Positions 52,380-62,479 are shown, counted from the first letter of the stretch. The stretch: 64,000 nt of DNA from Otis tarda (GCA_026413225.1 CM048554.1:76748463-76812462), one strand, 5' to 3'. The notes: generated by a model from the sequence alone, not told the origin. Program-made: numbers and translations.

Positions 52380-53472
52380 AAAACTTTATCTGAATTAGCA
52401 GAAACGTAATATATGTCTTCCTAACCACATCTGAAATATTCACTTCTGCTTTAGTGCCCCAGGAAAAAAAAAAAAAAGAAAGTGATAGTTGTAACTTTAA
52501 TTTATAGCTCTTAAAATAATTGTTTTGAGGAGTATAATCCCAGCTATGTTTACGGATTATGGTATTCAGCACATCTTACTGAAAATGGTATTAATACTTC
52601 ATATATCATAATATATAAGATCATAAAAACAGGTTCTCCTCTTCCTTTTGTTTAAAATGACAATTTTCCCACTCAGTGCCAGAGCAGAATATTGTTAAAT
52701 GGGCTTGCTGCTTTCAAAGACGAACTTAACTGTGTAAAAATATTCTAAATTAAGATAAAAGCCTTCTGATATGTAAGTATCTTCATTTAAAATCTCAGCG
52801 CAACCAGCAATCTGAAAAAGTCTGATGTGAAAAGCTAACATTAGTTCCTAAAAAGTTGTATTCACTACCTGTGAGGAAAACAAAGATCATAATAACATAT
52901 AATGTGTTTTAGCATCGGGAGACGAAGATGGAGTCTCTATTTAAGAGCGTTGCCTCCGCACAAACTAATTTACGTTCCAGCCAAGAAACTGAAGTACTTC
53001 TCTTCTGAAACAGCCCTCTTCTAAATGTATACGCATACATTAAAAGAAACTCTAGTCCTGCTAAGGAATTACATTTTGCAGTTTTGGATGCCTGGCAAAT
53101 TATTAGCTCCTGACCTCTCTTTTGCCCCTTTCGGTCTGCCCCTACCACCCACGCACAACTGCACCTGCTGTTAACACAATCGGACGCCTTACCCTAACTT
53201 CCAGAGACAGCTCGCAATCATTAGAGGCAGAATTTTCTGCTCCCACTGTGCTTGTGTCTCCTGAGAAAGGTCATCTTAAAGGCTTGTGAGAAACTTCTGA
53301 ACTAAATTATATCTGAGGAATCTCAAGGGATCCAAGTTTTTAACAGTTTAATTAGCTCCAAGTACCAGTTAATGCTGCTCAGCAAAGGAATCAATATCAA
53401 ATTAACAGTATAAATTGTCAGAAAAATTGTGACTGTATTAAGCATACTAATCAATGTAAGCACTTTGCTTTA

Positions 53473-53553
53473 TGGCCCAGATCCTGCTTCTGCTGAAGCG
53501 GATGGGAGTTCTGCCACCAAATTAAGCCGTAACAGTATCAGCCCCATTGTTCA
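53473..53553 (+). repeat. Possible old amniote repeat relic (GCCCAGATCCTGC...)
   Basis: ATGGCCCAGATCCTGCTTCT, AAGCGGATGGGAGTTCTGCC and AACAGTATCAGCCCCAT recall a reptile repeat with GCCAGATCCTG, AATGGGAGTTTTGCC and GATCAGGCCC. Short and diverged. Confidence 0.35.
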
Positions 53554-54460
53554 CTAAGTCTTCCTTTGAATTGAGTATCGAGAATGTACTGAAAATTCAA
53601 AGTATCAGATAAAAAGGCTGGATTTGTCATAGTGGCTGACACCTAAAGCCACTGCTTCTGCGTGAAACTGAACAACTTACGAAGGTGCAGGCTGTCATCG
53701 GAAGATGCAACCCTTTATCACACTCCGTGTCGCACTTGTAAAGTCAGATCAAAATTCAACACCTAATACAGAGGCAAAAGCTATAAAAAGGATCTGCATT
53801 TTTAAAAGCCTTGTCTTGAATTAGCTATGCCACCAGTAAACTTTGTGTTTATACTTTCCCCAGCCTGAGACAAGTCTGTCAGTGAAATGCTTCCTCTACA
53901 GTGCTCCATTTGGAAGGTAAAAATCATACAGCTGCATTTCAATTCCTAGAAGCAAGTGCTACTCAGGCACCAAAACATGAGACAGGGCTGCTAATACAAA
54001 AACTGCCAGAAATGTTTCATCCATACAGTATTTCCAACTTCTTTGTATACTGTAAGTTATCCCCTGATCCAAAGCTAGAGAGATTCAAAGAGGAAATCCA
54101 ATTTCTCTGGAGCACAATAAAACTTCCCAGCAAATTCACCTTCAGCCATCCATTGAAAAACTCAGTCTCGGATGCTGCCAGTATCGGCCCTCGGCAGCAA
54201 CTGAACCGTACCGGGACTTCCCTCTGCAAACAGTATCGACATCAAGCAGCACCTGCATTTCTGTACAGCTGCAAGTACGCAACGTTTCGGCATCCGACAG
54301 ACACTAATGGATGGCCACAGAAAACGAGGAGAAAAAAAGCAGTTCTGGAAACCACTTCAAATGTGCTCTACGTGCAGCATCGGCTCCAGAAGGCCTTCTT
54401 ATGAGACTGTCCTTGCGAGCAAAACCCTGCCTTACTGCAACGTGCTTTTGCACACACCAA

Positions 54461-54468
54461 GTAAACAA
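54461..54468 (+). promoter_or_regulatory. Perfect FOXO consensus octamer GTAAACAA near the FOXO3 promoter
   Basis: Exact octamer in the intron, about 790 bases past the exon end and near the left border of the CpG island. Its closeness to the promoter makes it the most interesting of the single sites. Confidence 0.28.
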
Positions 54469-54860
54469 GCCACAAAACCAGATATTTTTCCCCCCTCACT
54501 TACTAAAACAGTAGTAATCTTAGCTGCTAACTGTCGCAACGCTGGACAAAAAATGCTCAGATATTCGGGATTTATCAGTGGACGGTGCCCTCATATGCTG
54601 GCACCGCAGGAATCGCAAACCAAACGTTCCTGTGGCTGAGCAGCCAAGAACTCCACGCTTTGATTAACTTTACGAAGAAATGTCAAGACCCGAATTTCCC
54701 TCTATTGCCTTTGAGGAACGTGTGAGAAACCACTGGGGTTTTTGTCTTGACAAAAACAAGAAAGTCGTTCTGCATTTGAGCTTCGAGACTCAGGCTGACC
54801 CTGCATAAAAGCAACTCCGCTTATTACCAGCACGAGTTACACCGAAAGTACCTAGAACTT

Positions 54861-54892
54861 AAAAAAAAAAAAAAAAAATTTTAAAAAAAAAA
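54861..54892 (+). repeat. A18-T4-A10 tract followed by a pyrimidine-rich stretch
   Basis: Long A run broken only by TTTT, then (54,910-54,955) a CTTT-rich pyrimidine stretch. It marks the AT-rich border of the FOXO3 CpG island, inside the intron about 360 bases past the donor. Confidence 0.9.
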
Positions 54893-55246
54893 GCCACACA
54901 CTCTTAAAAATATTTTTCCTTTCTTTCTTTTTTCCCTCTTTTTCTTTCCCTGCTTATGTCTCTGTGCACCAGAGAAGCCAGCTCCGCTCCAGCCTGTCCC
55001 CGGCTCCCTGAGTTAGGAGCCCTCACCGCTTGCACACAGCAACAGGAAAGAGCCAAAACTTTTCTTACCCTCCTCCCTTAAAAAATAAAAAATAAGTGAA
55101 GGCGACAGCGCGACCATCACCAGCAGCACGAAGGCCAGCCGCAGCGCCCGGCCGGCTGCCGTCGGGGCCGGCCGCCGGCACCCCCACCGGCAGCCCGCCC
55201 GTCGGGGCGGCGCGGTGGGTCCGCTGGGACCCCCTACTCCCCCGCC

Positions 55247-55255
55247 TCTCACCTT
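55247..55255 (-). other. FOXO3: Splice donor at the end of the FOXO3 first coding exon
   Basis: On the minus strand the sequence reads AAG then GTGAGA, a strong consensus donor directly after codon GWK of the forkhead domain. The position matches the intron that splits the forkhead domain in vertebrate FOXO genes (next residues NSIRHN in the following exon, which is outside this window). Confidence 0.93.
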
Positions 55256-55838
55256 CCAGCCGGCCGAGCTGTTGCTGTCGCCCTTGTCCTTGAAGTAGGG
55301 GACGCAGCGGACCATCCAGTCGTAGATCTGGGAGAGGGTGAGGCGCTTCTCCGGGGAGCTCTCGATGGCGCGGGTGATGAGGTCGGCGTAGGAGAGGTTG
55401 CCCCACGCGTTGCGCCGCGACGAACACTTCCTCGGCGCCGCCGCTGCCGCCGGAACCCCCGCTCAGTCCCCCGCCGCCCGCCGCTCCCCCGGGCGAGAGG
55501 CTCGGCCCCTCCGGGCCGCCCCCGGGCAGCGGGGCCAGCAGCCGCGCCGCCTCCTCCGGGACGGCGGTGGTGGCCGCCGACGCCGCTTCTCCGCCCGCGG
55601 GGGCCGCGCTGCCGACGGCCATGGCCGAGCCTCCCCCCTCCTCCTCATCGTCCTCCTCCTCGGGGATCATGGAGGCGGCGTCGGCGGGCGGCTCGCCGGA
55701 GGGCTTGGCGGGGCTGGCCTGCAGCTCGGGCCTCTGCAGGGGCCAGGTGCAGGAGCGGGGGCGGCTCTGCGGCTCGAACTCGGGGTCCAGTTCCACGTCC
55801 AGGGGAGAGAGCGGGGCGGGGGGCGACGCCTCTGCCAT
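55253..55838 (-). CDS. FOXO3: FOXO3 first coding exon (forkhead box O3, N-terminal part), frame interrupted
   Basis: FOXO3 is a nuclear/cytoplasmic forkhead transcription factor held in the cytoplasm by AKT phosphorylation and 14-3-3; it drives stress-resistance, autophagy and apoptosis genes. The start ATG at 55,838 has a good context (GCCAAG before ATGG). Residues 14-34 carry [20 protein letters not shown], with the AKT site Thr31 (human Thr32) in RxRxxT. An acidic stretch follows ([12 protein letters not shown]), then a Gly/Ala-rich linker, then the forkhead start [19 protein letters not shown] through to DSNSSAGWK. Cys in RKCSS and the sequence MVRCVPYF fit FOXO3; FOXO1 has RKSSSS and MVKSVPYF. 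The exon ends after GWK at a GTGAGA donor, the intron position shared by FOXO genes. The N-terminal and forkhead parts lie in different frames, switching within about 55,436-55,462. The exon is 586 nt; dropping one base gives 195 codons and a phase-0 end. Identity is near certain; the frame break is probably a sequence error. Confidence 0.96.
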
Positions 55839-56004
55839 CTTGGCCTCCCCCGCGGGCGGCTGCGGGGCGCTGCGACGGGGCGGGCGGGTGGCCGCCGACC
55901 CCGCTCCTCCTCCGCCGCCTCCTCCTCGGTACCGACGAGAGCCTAGCAGGCGGGGACCCGCCGGGCGGGCATGCCGCTCTCCGGTACGGGCTGGCAGGCT
56001 CTCC

Positions 56005-56097
56005 GCTGCACCCGGAGCCCCGCTCCCCGCGGGCAATGCGCACGCCGGAGCGGGGGGGGGGGGGGAAGGGGAGGGGAAAAAAAAAAAATCAGATTAG
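56005..56097 (-). other. FOXO3: Probable 3' splice site (branch point, polypyrimidine tract, AG) before the FOXO3 coding exon
   Basis: Read on the minus strand there is a CTAAT branch-point-like motif at 56,093-56,097, then a long uninterrupted pyrimidine tract of the form T12 C4 T C4 TT C14 (56,052-56,088). No AG occurs until GGGGAG (56,023-56,024), followed by a better GTGCAG (56,006-56,007). This is textbook acceptor architecture about 170-190 nt upstream of the start codon, and it implies a non-coding first exon further right. Human FOXO3 is also recalled to have an upstream non-coding exon. The matching donor could not be chosen; candidates are AAG/GTGAAG at about 57,364 and GAG/GTGACC at about 57,471. 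Confidence 0.5.
56052..56088 (+). repeat. Homopurine run G14-AA-G4-A-G4-A12
   Basis: A purine-only tract on the plus strand, the complement of the FOXO3 polypyrimidine tract described with the 3' splice site. It could also form a G-quadruplex or triplex. Homopolymer length here is prone to sequencing error. Confidence 0.9.
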
Positions 56098-56199
56098 GAG
56101 CCGGAGCGGCAGCGCGGGGCCGGGCGGTGCCGAGGGTGCCCGCGGCGCTGCCCTCCGCGGCGGCGGAGCGGCGGCCGCTCCCGCGGTGCGTGTGTGCGT

Positions 56200-56207
56200 T
56201 TGTTTAT
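56200..56207 (+). promoter_or_regulatory. Forkhead-type motif TTGTTTAT in the FOXO3 5' region
   Basis: TTGTTTAT differs from the FOXO consensus TTGTTTAC in the last base only and is an accepted forkhead variant. It stands out as an AT-rich island in GC-rich DNA about 360 nt upstream of the start codon. Autoregulation by FOXO proteins is an inference; a single 8-mer can occur by chance. Confidence 0.3.
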
Positions 56208-58248
56208 GTTTCACTCCATGCGGATGCAGAAGTCGCTCCAGCGGGAACCGCGCTGTATCCAGTCGGGAGAAGAGCTCCCACCCCCCACCCCCTCCGAGCT
56301 CGCTCCTCGTCGCTTCCGCAGATATCTTCCCTTAATTTTTTTGGAGGGGTGGTAGTGGTGGTCCTTTGCCCCCTCCCTCGGCAGGAGGGCAGGGAGTGGG
56401 GTCCTTCAGATTATGCCGAAGACTTTTTCCTTCTTCAAAGCGCCCTAAAGGGAGCCGAAGTCTGAGCATACATCCAACTGCACGCTAGCGTCAGCCTGTC
56501 ACTTTGCGGTGCCCCCCGCAAGCCACACGCAAGCAGCCCCCCAAAATCTCACAGCCGACGGAGCAGGCGGCGGCAGAAGGCCACCTCGGGGGGCTGGTTG
56601 GTTAAAGAAAAAAAAAAAAATTACAATAAATCCTTGTTCTCGCAGGGAAAAAGCAAACACAACGGGAACAAATCAAATCGCCAGTCTTCCAACAGGTCCA
56701 GAAGCTTTAAGCCCTCCCTAGGGCTGCCGAAGAGAATAGGTTTTGTTCCAGCATCAACACCACATTCATAACCTCCTTGCTCCTGCTGCTGCCATCTTGA
56801 CAGTTTTTTTTTTTTTCCCCCTCTTCACTCAAGTCATGTAAAAAGCGCAAGCAGAAGAGGCAGGGAGAGCCACACCGGGAGGGGAAGGGAGAATCAACAG
56901 CCACCTCCACACCGCCAGAAATCGAGATCCGAATTCACCGGAGGAAGAAGCAGCGCTGCTGCACGGTTCCTGCTGCTCCTGCGCCTTCAGCTCCGAAGAG
57001 CTTTCCCTTTAAAGGCGGAGGGGAAAGCGGCAAAACCCCCGCTTCCCCTGCGAGCAGCCGGCGAGAGGCGAGCGATCCGCCCGCGCCCAGCCAGCCTGCC
57101 GCAGCCCGCCCGAGCAGCTCGCCGCCGACGTCCACATCCCCCTCCTCCTAACAACCACCGGCAGCAACACAAAGTTATAGACACACGCAGGGAGCCTCAA
57201 CCTAACAGCACGGCACGCCACGGCCCGCCCACGGGCGGGGAGGGAGAGAAGGCGGGCGGCGCTGCGCAAGGGGCCGCCCCGACGGGGAGGGAGCACCGGG
57301 ACGGGCGCTGCCGGGGCTGGAGAGGCTGCGGGGATCCGGCGCGGAAAACGACTGCCCGCTTCACCTTCCCTTCGCTCCGGAGCGGAGCCTCCTCTCCGCC
57401 GGTTTTGCCGCGGGAAGGCGGCGGCGGGAGGCGCTCAGGCTTCTCAGTGCAGACGGTGACTTTTTGCAGGGGTCACCTCAGCCCTGGCTCTCTGCCCTTG
57501 CTAGAATTGAAACGGCAAAACCAGACGCAACCGTCTCGCTTTTCCAGGGCTCTGATCTTTGTCCGGCCCACCTGACCAGGAGTGCAGGCCCGCTGAATAC
57601 GTATAAAAACTCGCTGCGGGCGCTTCAGCATCAAACCAGCTCTGGCTGCCAGTCATGGTGGAGGAATAGCGTGTTTTTCTTTCCTGACTTGTTTCCACTG
57701 GTCATAAATTATTCTGGTTATACAAAGTTATCCTGGTAAACTTTAAATCTGACGTCCATTTTAGTCTTTTTTTTTTTTTTTTAACTTGCATTCCTCCTGC
57801 AGGTGACAGGAGAGCACGTTCAGACGTGTCCATGGGTGAACGAACGTATCCCACTGTCCTTCCTCCGCAGAGGCCATGCCCTGGCAGAAAACCCGCCAAA
57901 GTAGCACACTTGAAGACATAGTTAATTATGGGTTGGATAAAGGGGTGACCCACAAAGCCCAGGAATACAGACCTATTAATATAGATGTAGTTATAAATAC
58001 ATTACATAGCAATGGATATGCATCAGTTCTCACCTAACTTTGTATCGACCTAAACGACGGACTAGATTCAGCACAAAAATAGTGTTCTCTCCAATACCAG
58101 ATACAGACCACCACGTGCATTGAGATGTAGGGGTGCTGCTGCAGCATTGCTAGGTAGAATTAGCAGACAAATTAAATGATGCCTGGTGTATTTAGCATTA
58201 TAGACAAGCAATGAGATTTGAAAACCATTTGGTTGGATTAGAAAACAG

Positions 58249-58315
58249 CAAGGCCCTGATTCTGCATGCCTTACACATCCTGCTAAGTAAGGGCTAAGGC
58301 CCTCAGGGTCTAGTT
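58249..58315 (+). repeat. Possible old amniote repeat relic (AGGCCCTGATTCTGCA...)
   Basis: CAAGGCCCTGATTCTGCA and CCTTACACATCCTGCTAAG match the start of a common reptile repeat (GGGCCCTGATTCTGCAA, CCTTACACACGTGCTTAA). Only the first half is recognisable. Confidence 0.3.
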
Positions 58316-59116
58316 AGGTTTCAAATTCAAGTGGTGCTCAAGTTAGGAATAGTTCGGCATGATTTTATTACAAGGGACAGCATTTCAGCATGCATACAAT
58401 TAATCCTCGGTTATCTAAATATAGCAGGAGACACTGAATTAATCAGAATGAATGTAGGTTCGAGTAATGGAAATAATTTTCACTGCAGCTCCATTTTGGG
58501 TCACGACGTTGTGTGCCCTGCCATGGCTTTTGTTGTAACGTGGCCCCTTACGGGAATGCGAGGCAGGTCAAAAGGACACCAGCTACTCCGCAATTGTGAT
58601 ACTGGCATTCGCGTGTATGATTTAGCAGTTGGTAGGGGAGGAGAACCACAGTAGCATTGAAGAGCCAGGAACCAAGATCAGAGAAGGCCATGCATGATGA
58701 GAGGACGCTTAGTCCAACACTGCATCTCTGAGGAGCCTCTACTTGTGGCTTTCAGCAGTTAGCCAGAGATGGCCGGCCGGCTGTGAAGCTGTGACTGATG
58801 CTCAGCCCTTTCCCAAAACCTGCTACTGCTGGGGGCTGATTTTGACCAACGCAGAAACCTCCCTGTGGAGAGCTTCCTTATGTGCCGGCATTCCAGGGAA
58901 GCGTAGCACTTTGACCTTGGGCTGGATTACAAGCTGCAAATCTAGTCCTAAAGGATATTATCATCTTCATGTATTTATTTAATTGGCATTGCATTACTGT
59001 GCAGGCATTGCCATTAGGTCTCATTGTACTGGGTGAAGGCCCTGCACGTGGTAAGAAATGCTCCACTCCCTGGCAGAATTGCCAGGCCAGGGCGGGAGAA
59101 AGGAAATAAGTAAGTA

Positions 59117-59262
59117 GTAACCCTATTAAAGAGATGATGGACTGAGGCACCGAGCAATTACATGACTGTGCTGAGGTCATACAGGAAGCCCGTGTCAGAA
59201 CTGAGAAATAAAACTAGACCTCCTGAGTGCCAGCCCTGGGCCTTTACTGCAAGATTATCTGC
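59117..59262 (+). mobile_element. Ancient MIR-like (CORE-SINE type) relic
   Basis: The order ACTGAGGCACCGAG, then CTGAGGTCATACAGGAAG, then GTGTCAGAACTGAG, then ACTAGACCTCCTGAGTGCCAG follows the well-known amniote MIR-type pattern (ACTGAGGCACAGAG / CAAGGTCACACAG / GTGGCAGAGC / GAACCCAGGTCTCC). It is heavily diverged and tail-less, so probably older than birds. It lies upstream of FOXO3. The exact family name needs a repeat library. Confidence 0.65.
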
Positions 59263-59582
59263 CCTTTTCAGAATTCACTGGTACCTCCACCATACAGCCT
59301 TTAGCACGTAAGTCACGGTACCACTTCTTCACAGCTCCACACAGCACGTGTGTGCCCATGATTTTGCAGTTTAGAAGCGGAATTAAAACCACAGTGTAAT
59401 TGTTCCAACACATTTTACTTAACAAATATGCCTGCGCAAAACAGAAGAAGACAGAGGAGCCCTTCTGATTGCCATTCTGTGGCTGGACCCACTGAAATAC
59501 GTATAAAAACTGATCAAAATTGAATCTAAAGCCTGCACGATTTCCAGTCTCTTCCTTTAAGTACTTTGATGCCCCAAGGGTG

Positions 59583-59672
59583 GGATTTTCAAAAAGGCTC
59601 TGTTTATGGGAGTTTTATCGCTGACTTCAACAGGAATAAAGTTAGGCCAACCCTGAGGCCATTTGAAAGCCT
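59583..59672. repeat. Relic of an old palindromic (MITE-like) amniote repeat
   Basis: Left arm GGATTTTCAAAAAGGCTC and right arm GAGGCCATTTGAAAGCC are imperfect inverted repeats. Between them are GGGAGTTTTATCGCTGACTT and AAAGTTAGGCCAA, which resemble a common turtle/crocodile repeat built around GGGAGTTTTGCCATTGACTT and GAGTTAGGCC. Family assignment is from memory and therefore uncertain; the inverted arms are visible directly. Confidence 0.5.
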
Positions 59673-59689
59673 GGCTCACTTATTGTGCC

Positions 59690-59740
59690 TACTTAGACTG
59701 CGAGTGTTTCGGGGCAGTGCTGCATCTTCCTCTGCATCTC
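59690..59740 (+). mobile_element. Possible L2/CR1-type LINE 3'-end scrap
   Basis: TTAGACTGCGAGTGTTTCGG followed by GGCAGTGCTG resembles the widespread amniote LINE 3' motif TTAGACTGTAAGCTCTTTGG followed by GGCAGGGACTG. It is short and diverged, and sits next to two other relics, so this is a patch of old repeats. Confidence 0.4.
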
Positions 59741-61689
59741 CTTTTATCTGCTATCCCTGCTCAAGTTTATATTGAGAAGGTACCCAATTATATGGATCTG
59801 GCAGGGTCACAGTTACTTTGCAGCTCCAAGTCGTCTCTGTGGGTGATCTCAGCCACACATGGATGGTGTGGCATACCACTTTGGGGAAAGTAATGTTTGT
59901 ATGACAGCAGCTTGGGTGGGAATCCTCCTCAGTGGTTTTTGTGTTGAGATTAACTCTTTCAAGCTTCCGCATTCAACTACAGCAGGCTATCATCAGCTCA
60001 GTTTCCATTCTCATTCATCCATTTTGTCGATTCAGAGCATCAGCTTCCCGTAAGGTAAGAGTGTACCAGTTCACGGTGGTAACCCAGATATGATCACTCC
60101 TTCATTCTCCCATAACCCACATTGTCCTGGGCTGGTAGCTAGAGAAGCACAGTTCGCATTTCCGGCTTTACCTCTCTTACCTTACTGCAGAAGCGTGGTT
60201 GGAGCTGAAGTTGCATAGGAGGTGGGGGACCTGGAACTTAACCTCGTCGTTACATCATTACAGAAATGTACCGTAAAGTGCACTGCCGTTCAATGAAACA
60301 ATGTTATATTACAGTTATACCAAACAACGGCTGCATTGTCTTTGTGGACTTCACACGTGTATATGACGGGTTGTTTTGGAAGCCACCTGCAGCCCCGTCT
60401 CCAGGAGGTTTGTGACCATTGCAATAACCCTGTCTGCCCCTCCCACCCACCCTGTGAGAGAGCGGCTCCCTTGGCGCACTTTTTGTTCTTCCCACAGTTC
60501 CCTGCTATGTCCTTTAGACACAGACTGGGCAAAGGGCAGTAGGTTTTGTGGCTGGTTGAGAGCAACCTGTGTGCTGATTAGGAAAAAAAATGTCTGTAAG
60601 CCAGCCAATTACACTTTCTGTCCAATTTGGCTAAAACTGGCTAATGGGTTCCACAGTTATTAAGGGGAGATTGGCTGACTGGCAGATAGACACAGAGCAA
60701 GCGTCCAAATTGTGCCATGGAGAGATAAAGGGTTTGCCAAAGATGGCTACGGAGTTCTGACTGTAAAATTTTCCTCAAGGTGATGAACAGCAATTTAAAG
60801 ATCAATTGAAGTTGGACTTCAGCCTGTGACCTGGCTGGCTGACCGCTGTAATGGAGGGGAGGGGAAGGAAGAGAAGCACAGTAGCAGAAGGAAACGGTGA
60901 CATTACTGCTGTGGAGAGAACTCTTTCCTCAAGTGATCTTGACAAGTTGGGGACCCTAAGGCTGGAAGCATTCAGCTCTGCATGAGCCTAAACTTGACCC
61001 ATGTCTGCACTGTGTAGAGTATGGTGACTACAGTCATCCACATTAAAAAACAGCATTACCTTTCTGGAAGAAAGTGTTTACAATTAAACCTCCAAAAAAA
61101 CTGGTCAAGTGAGGAGCTGTGAAGCTGAGGAAGTGGGAAGATTCAACCCTAGAGCTTCAAATTGTCGTTAAAGTGGCCTCATGTCTGCTTGAAGCTGCAT
61201 TGCAGAAGCCCACTGAAACGTTGCATCTTGTAGGTGAGCAAAGACTCTCAGCTTCTTGTGGTTGGAAGTAGTAGGTTTCTAACAGTGTTTTGTACACTTA
61301 TAACAACCACAAATAGGACATAGCGGTATTGCCAGCTTTCTTAGCTTTATTTATGAGTCCTGTAATACCGGTGTTTTCCTGAAATCCCTGTTCTTAAAGT
61401 CCCATTAAAGGAGGATCTCAGCTTCCATTTTAAACCAATAGCCAAGTTCCTGATGCTCCATGGATGTGACCCGAGTATACTTTCAGGGCCAGGAAGAAAT
61501 CGGGATGCGGGGGGGAAACATAATTGCACATTTAAAATCCTTTTAAACCTGATTTTTAAGCTGACGTTACGCTACTCAAAAGCTTGCATCATAATTTTTG
61601 AATACTTGGGAGTACCTGCAATTACTGAGTTTGTATCATTAGGTGAAATGAGTCAAACTGCTAAGATCTGGCAAGAAACGCCACATTTC

Positions 61690-61709
61690 TTTTTTTTTTT
61701 TTTTTTTTT
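61690..61709 (+). repeat. Poly(T) tract, 20 bases
   Basis: Uninterrupted T run upstream of FOXO3, about 350 bases left of the second CpG island. Simple homopolymer. Confidence 0.95.
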
Positions 61710-61852
61710 ACGTTCAGCTTAGATGATAGGAAAGTGTTTCATCCTCACAACAGCGGTTTCTGTTAGTGATTCAAGGAGACATTTAATCATCTCCCCTTTC
61801 CTTCTGCCCCATCAGCACACCTCCACGAACCGACCTCTCTGACAGCTGTGAA

Positions 61853-61877
61853 GACAGACGGACAGACAGACGGACAG
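61853..61877 (+). repeat. Short (GACA/GACG)n tetranucleotide repeat
   Basis: Six tandem units of GACA with two GACG variants, at the left shoulder of the second CpG island. Confidence 0.85.
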
Positions 61878-62471
61878 CTCTCCCGCCCGGCTCGGGCTGG
61901 TCCGAGAGGCCAGATGCCGTTCTGCCCCGCCACTGACTCGTTGTGCAACCCCGGGCGTGTCACTTAACCCGTCTCGGTTACCCCATAGGGGCTCAATTAT
62001 ACCCACTTATCGCTTCATTACGCCATTATTACAATTTAACACCTTCCTTTGCCCACACGCTGGGGGGCAGCGGCCCTGCCCGAGGACCGGGGCGCCGGGG
62101 TTACCTCAGCGCGGGGTAGAGGCGGGGGTTTAACGGCCGGCTTGGGCGCCCGCCAGGGAGAGCCGCCTCCGAGGCGCCGCGAGCCCAACGGCCGGCAGCG
62201 ACTCCCCGCCGCGCGGGACGCGGCGCCTGCCCCTAGGAGGGCCGCGCGGCCGGCCGTTGGGCAAGGAGGGCGGGGGGGATGTCACGCACACCCTACGCCC
62301 CACCGGAGGAGCCCCCGGCCGCGCCGCAACCGCCGGCCCCGCCAAGCCGAACGACGCGGGCTTCCCGCTGCCGCCGCCCCGCCCTCTCGCAGAGGCCCCG
62401 CCCCCGGGCGGCGCCCCGCCCCCTCTCCGCCGCCCCGCCCGTACCAAGTTAGGCTGCGCCGTGCAAACAGA

Positions 62472-62479
62472 TGATGTCA
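62472..62479. promoter_or_regulatory. CRE/ATF-like site TGATGTCA
   Basis: One base from the palindromic CRE TGACGTCA, about 45 bases left of the first CCAAT box. CREB/ATF next to NF-Y and Sp1 sites is a common CpG-promoter combination. Confidence 0.45.

Larger units (their letters stand above)
42879..54860. other. Intron segment up to the FOXO3 CpG island, no gene
   Basis: Holds three probable old repeat relics (45.4, 50.9, 53.5 kb), two A-rich tracts, an isolated G-quadruplex motif at 52.4 kb, a moderately GC-rich patch (46,090-46,990) and an AT-rich motif-dense stretch at 48.68-48.80 kb. No coding exon was found. Confidence 0.65.
1..55252 (-). other. FOXO3: FOXO3 large intron (first 55 kb), continues past the left edge
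   Basis: Everything left of the GTGAGA donor belongs to the intron that separates the two halves of the forkhead domain. It is about 100 kb in mammals, and more than 55 kb here. The DNA is mainly AT-rich, with scattered moderately GC-rich patches (about 3.2-3.9, 21.2-21.3 and 46.1-47.0 kb). No second coding exon matching NSIRHNLSLHS or any other known protein was found on either strand, so the gene continues beyond position 1. Confidence 0.9.
55090..57470 (-). promoter_or_regulatory. FOXO3: FOXO3 CpG-island promoter and 5' UTR region
   Basis: The stretch is very GC-rich and dense in CpG compared with the AT-rich DNA on both sides. It covers the coding exon, the presumed 5' UTR and the upstream sequence. 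GC-box-like motifs (GGGCGGGG, GGCGGGCGG) cluster at 57,220-57,290. No convincing TATA box was seen, as is usual for CpG-island promoters. A less GC-rich gap (about 56,580-56,900) divides the island. The exact transcription start cannot be placed from sequence alone. Confidence 0.85.
57471..62044. other. Region between the two CpG islands
   Basis: AT-rich DNA upstream of FOXO3. The stretch 58.1-58.3 kb is motif-dense and may be conserved; 59.1-59.75 kb is a cluster of old repeat relics; the rest shows nothing recognisable. If the right-hand island is an alternative FOXO3 promoter, this would be intronic, not intergenic. Confidence 0.6.

Noticed and set aside
53901-54404. 167-codon open frame on the plus strand, 850 bases past the FOXO3 donor
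   Set aside because: No recognisable domain, not on the FOXO3 strand, no promoter or splice context. Open frames of this length are expected a few times in 64 kb by chance.
10971-54468. Genome-style enrichment of FOXO octamers across the intron
   Set aside because: Six exact octamers were noticed, against roughly three to four expected by chance at this base composition. The difference is too small; only the palindrome was kept as a finding.
55398-56097. Long plus-strand open frames across the FOXO3 exon
   Set aside because: They are antisense shadows of the GC-rich coding exon, rich in Ala, Gly and Arg, with no domain.
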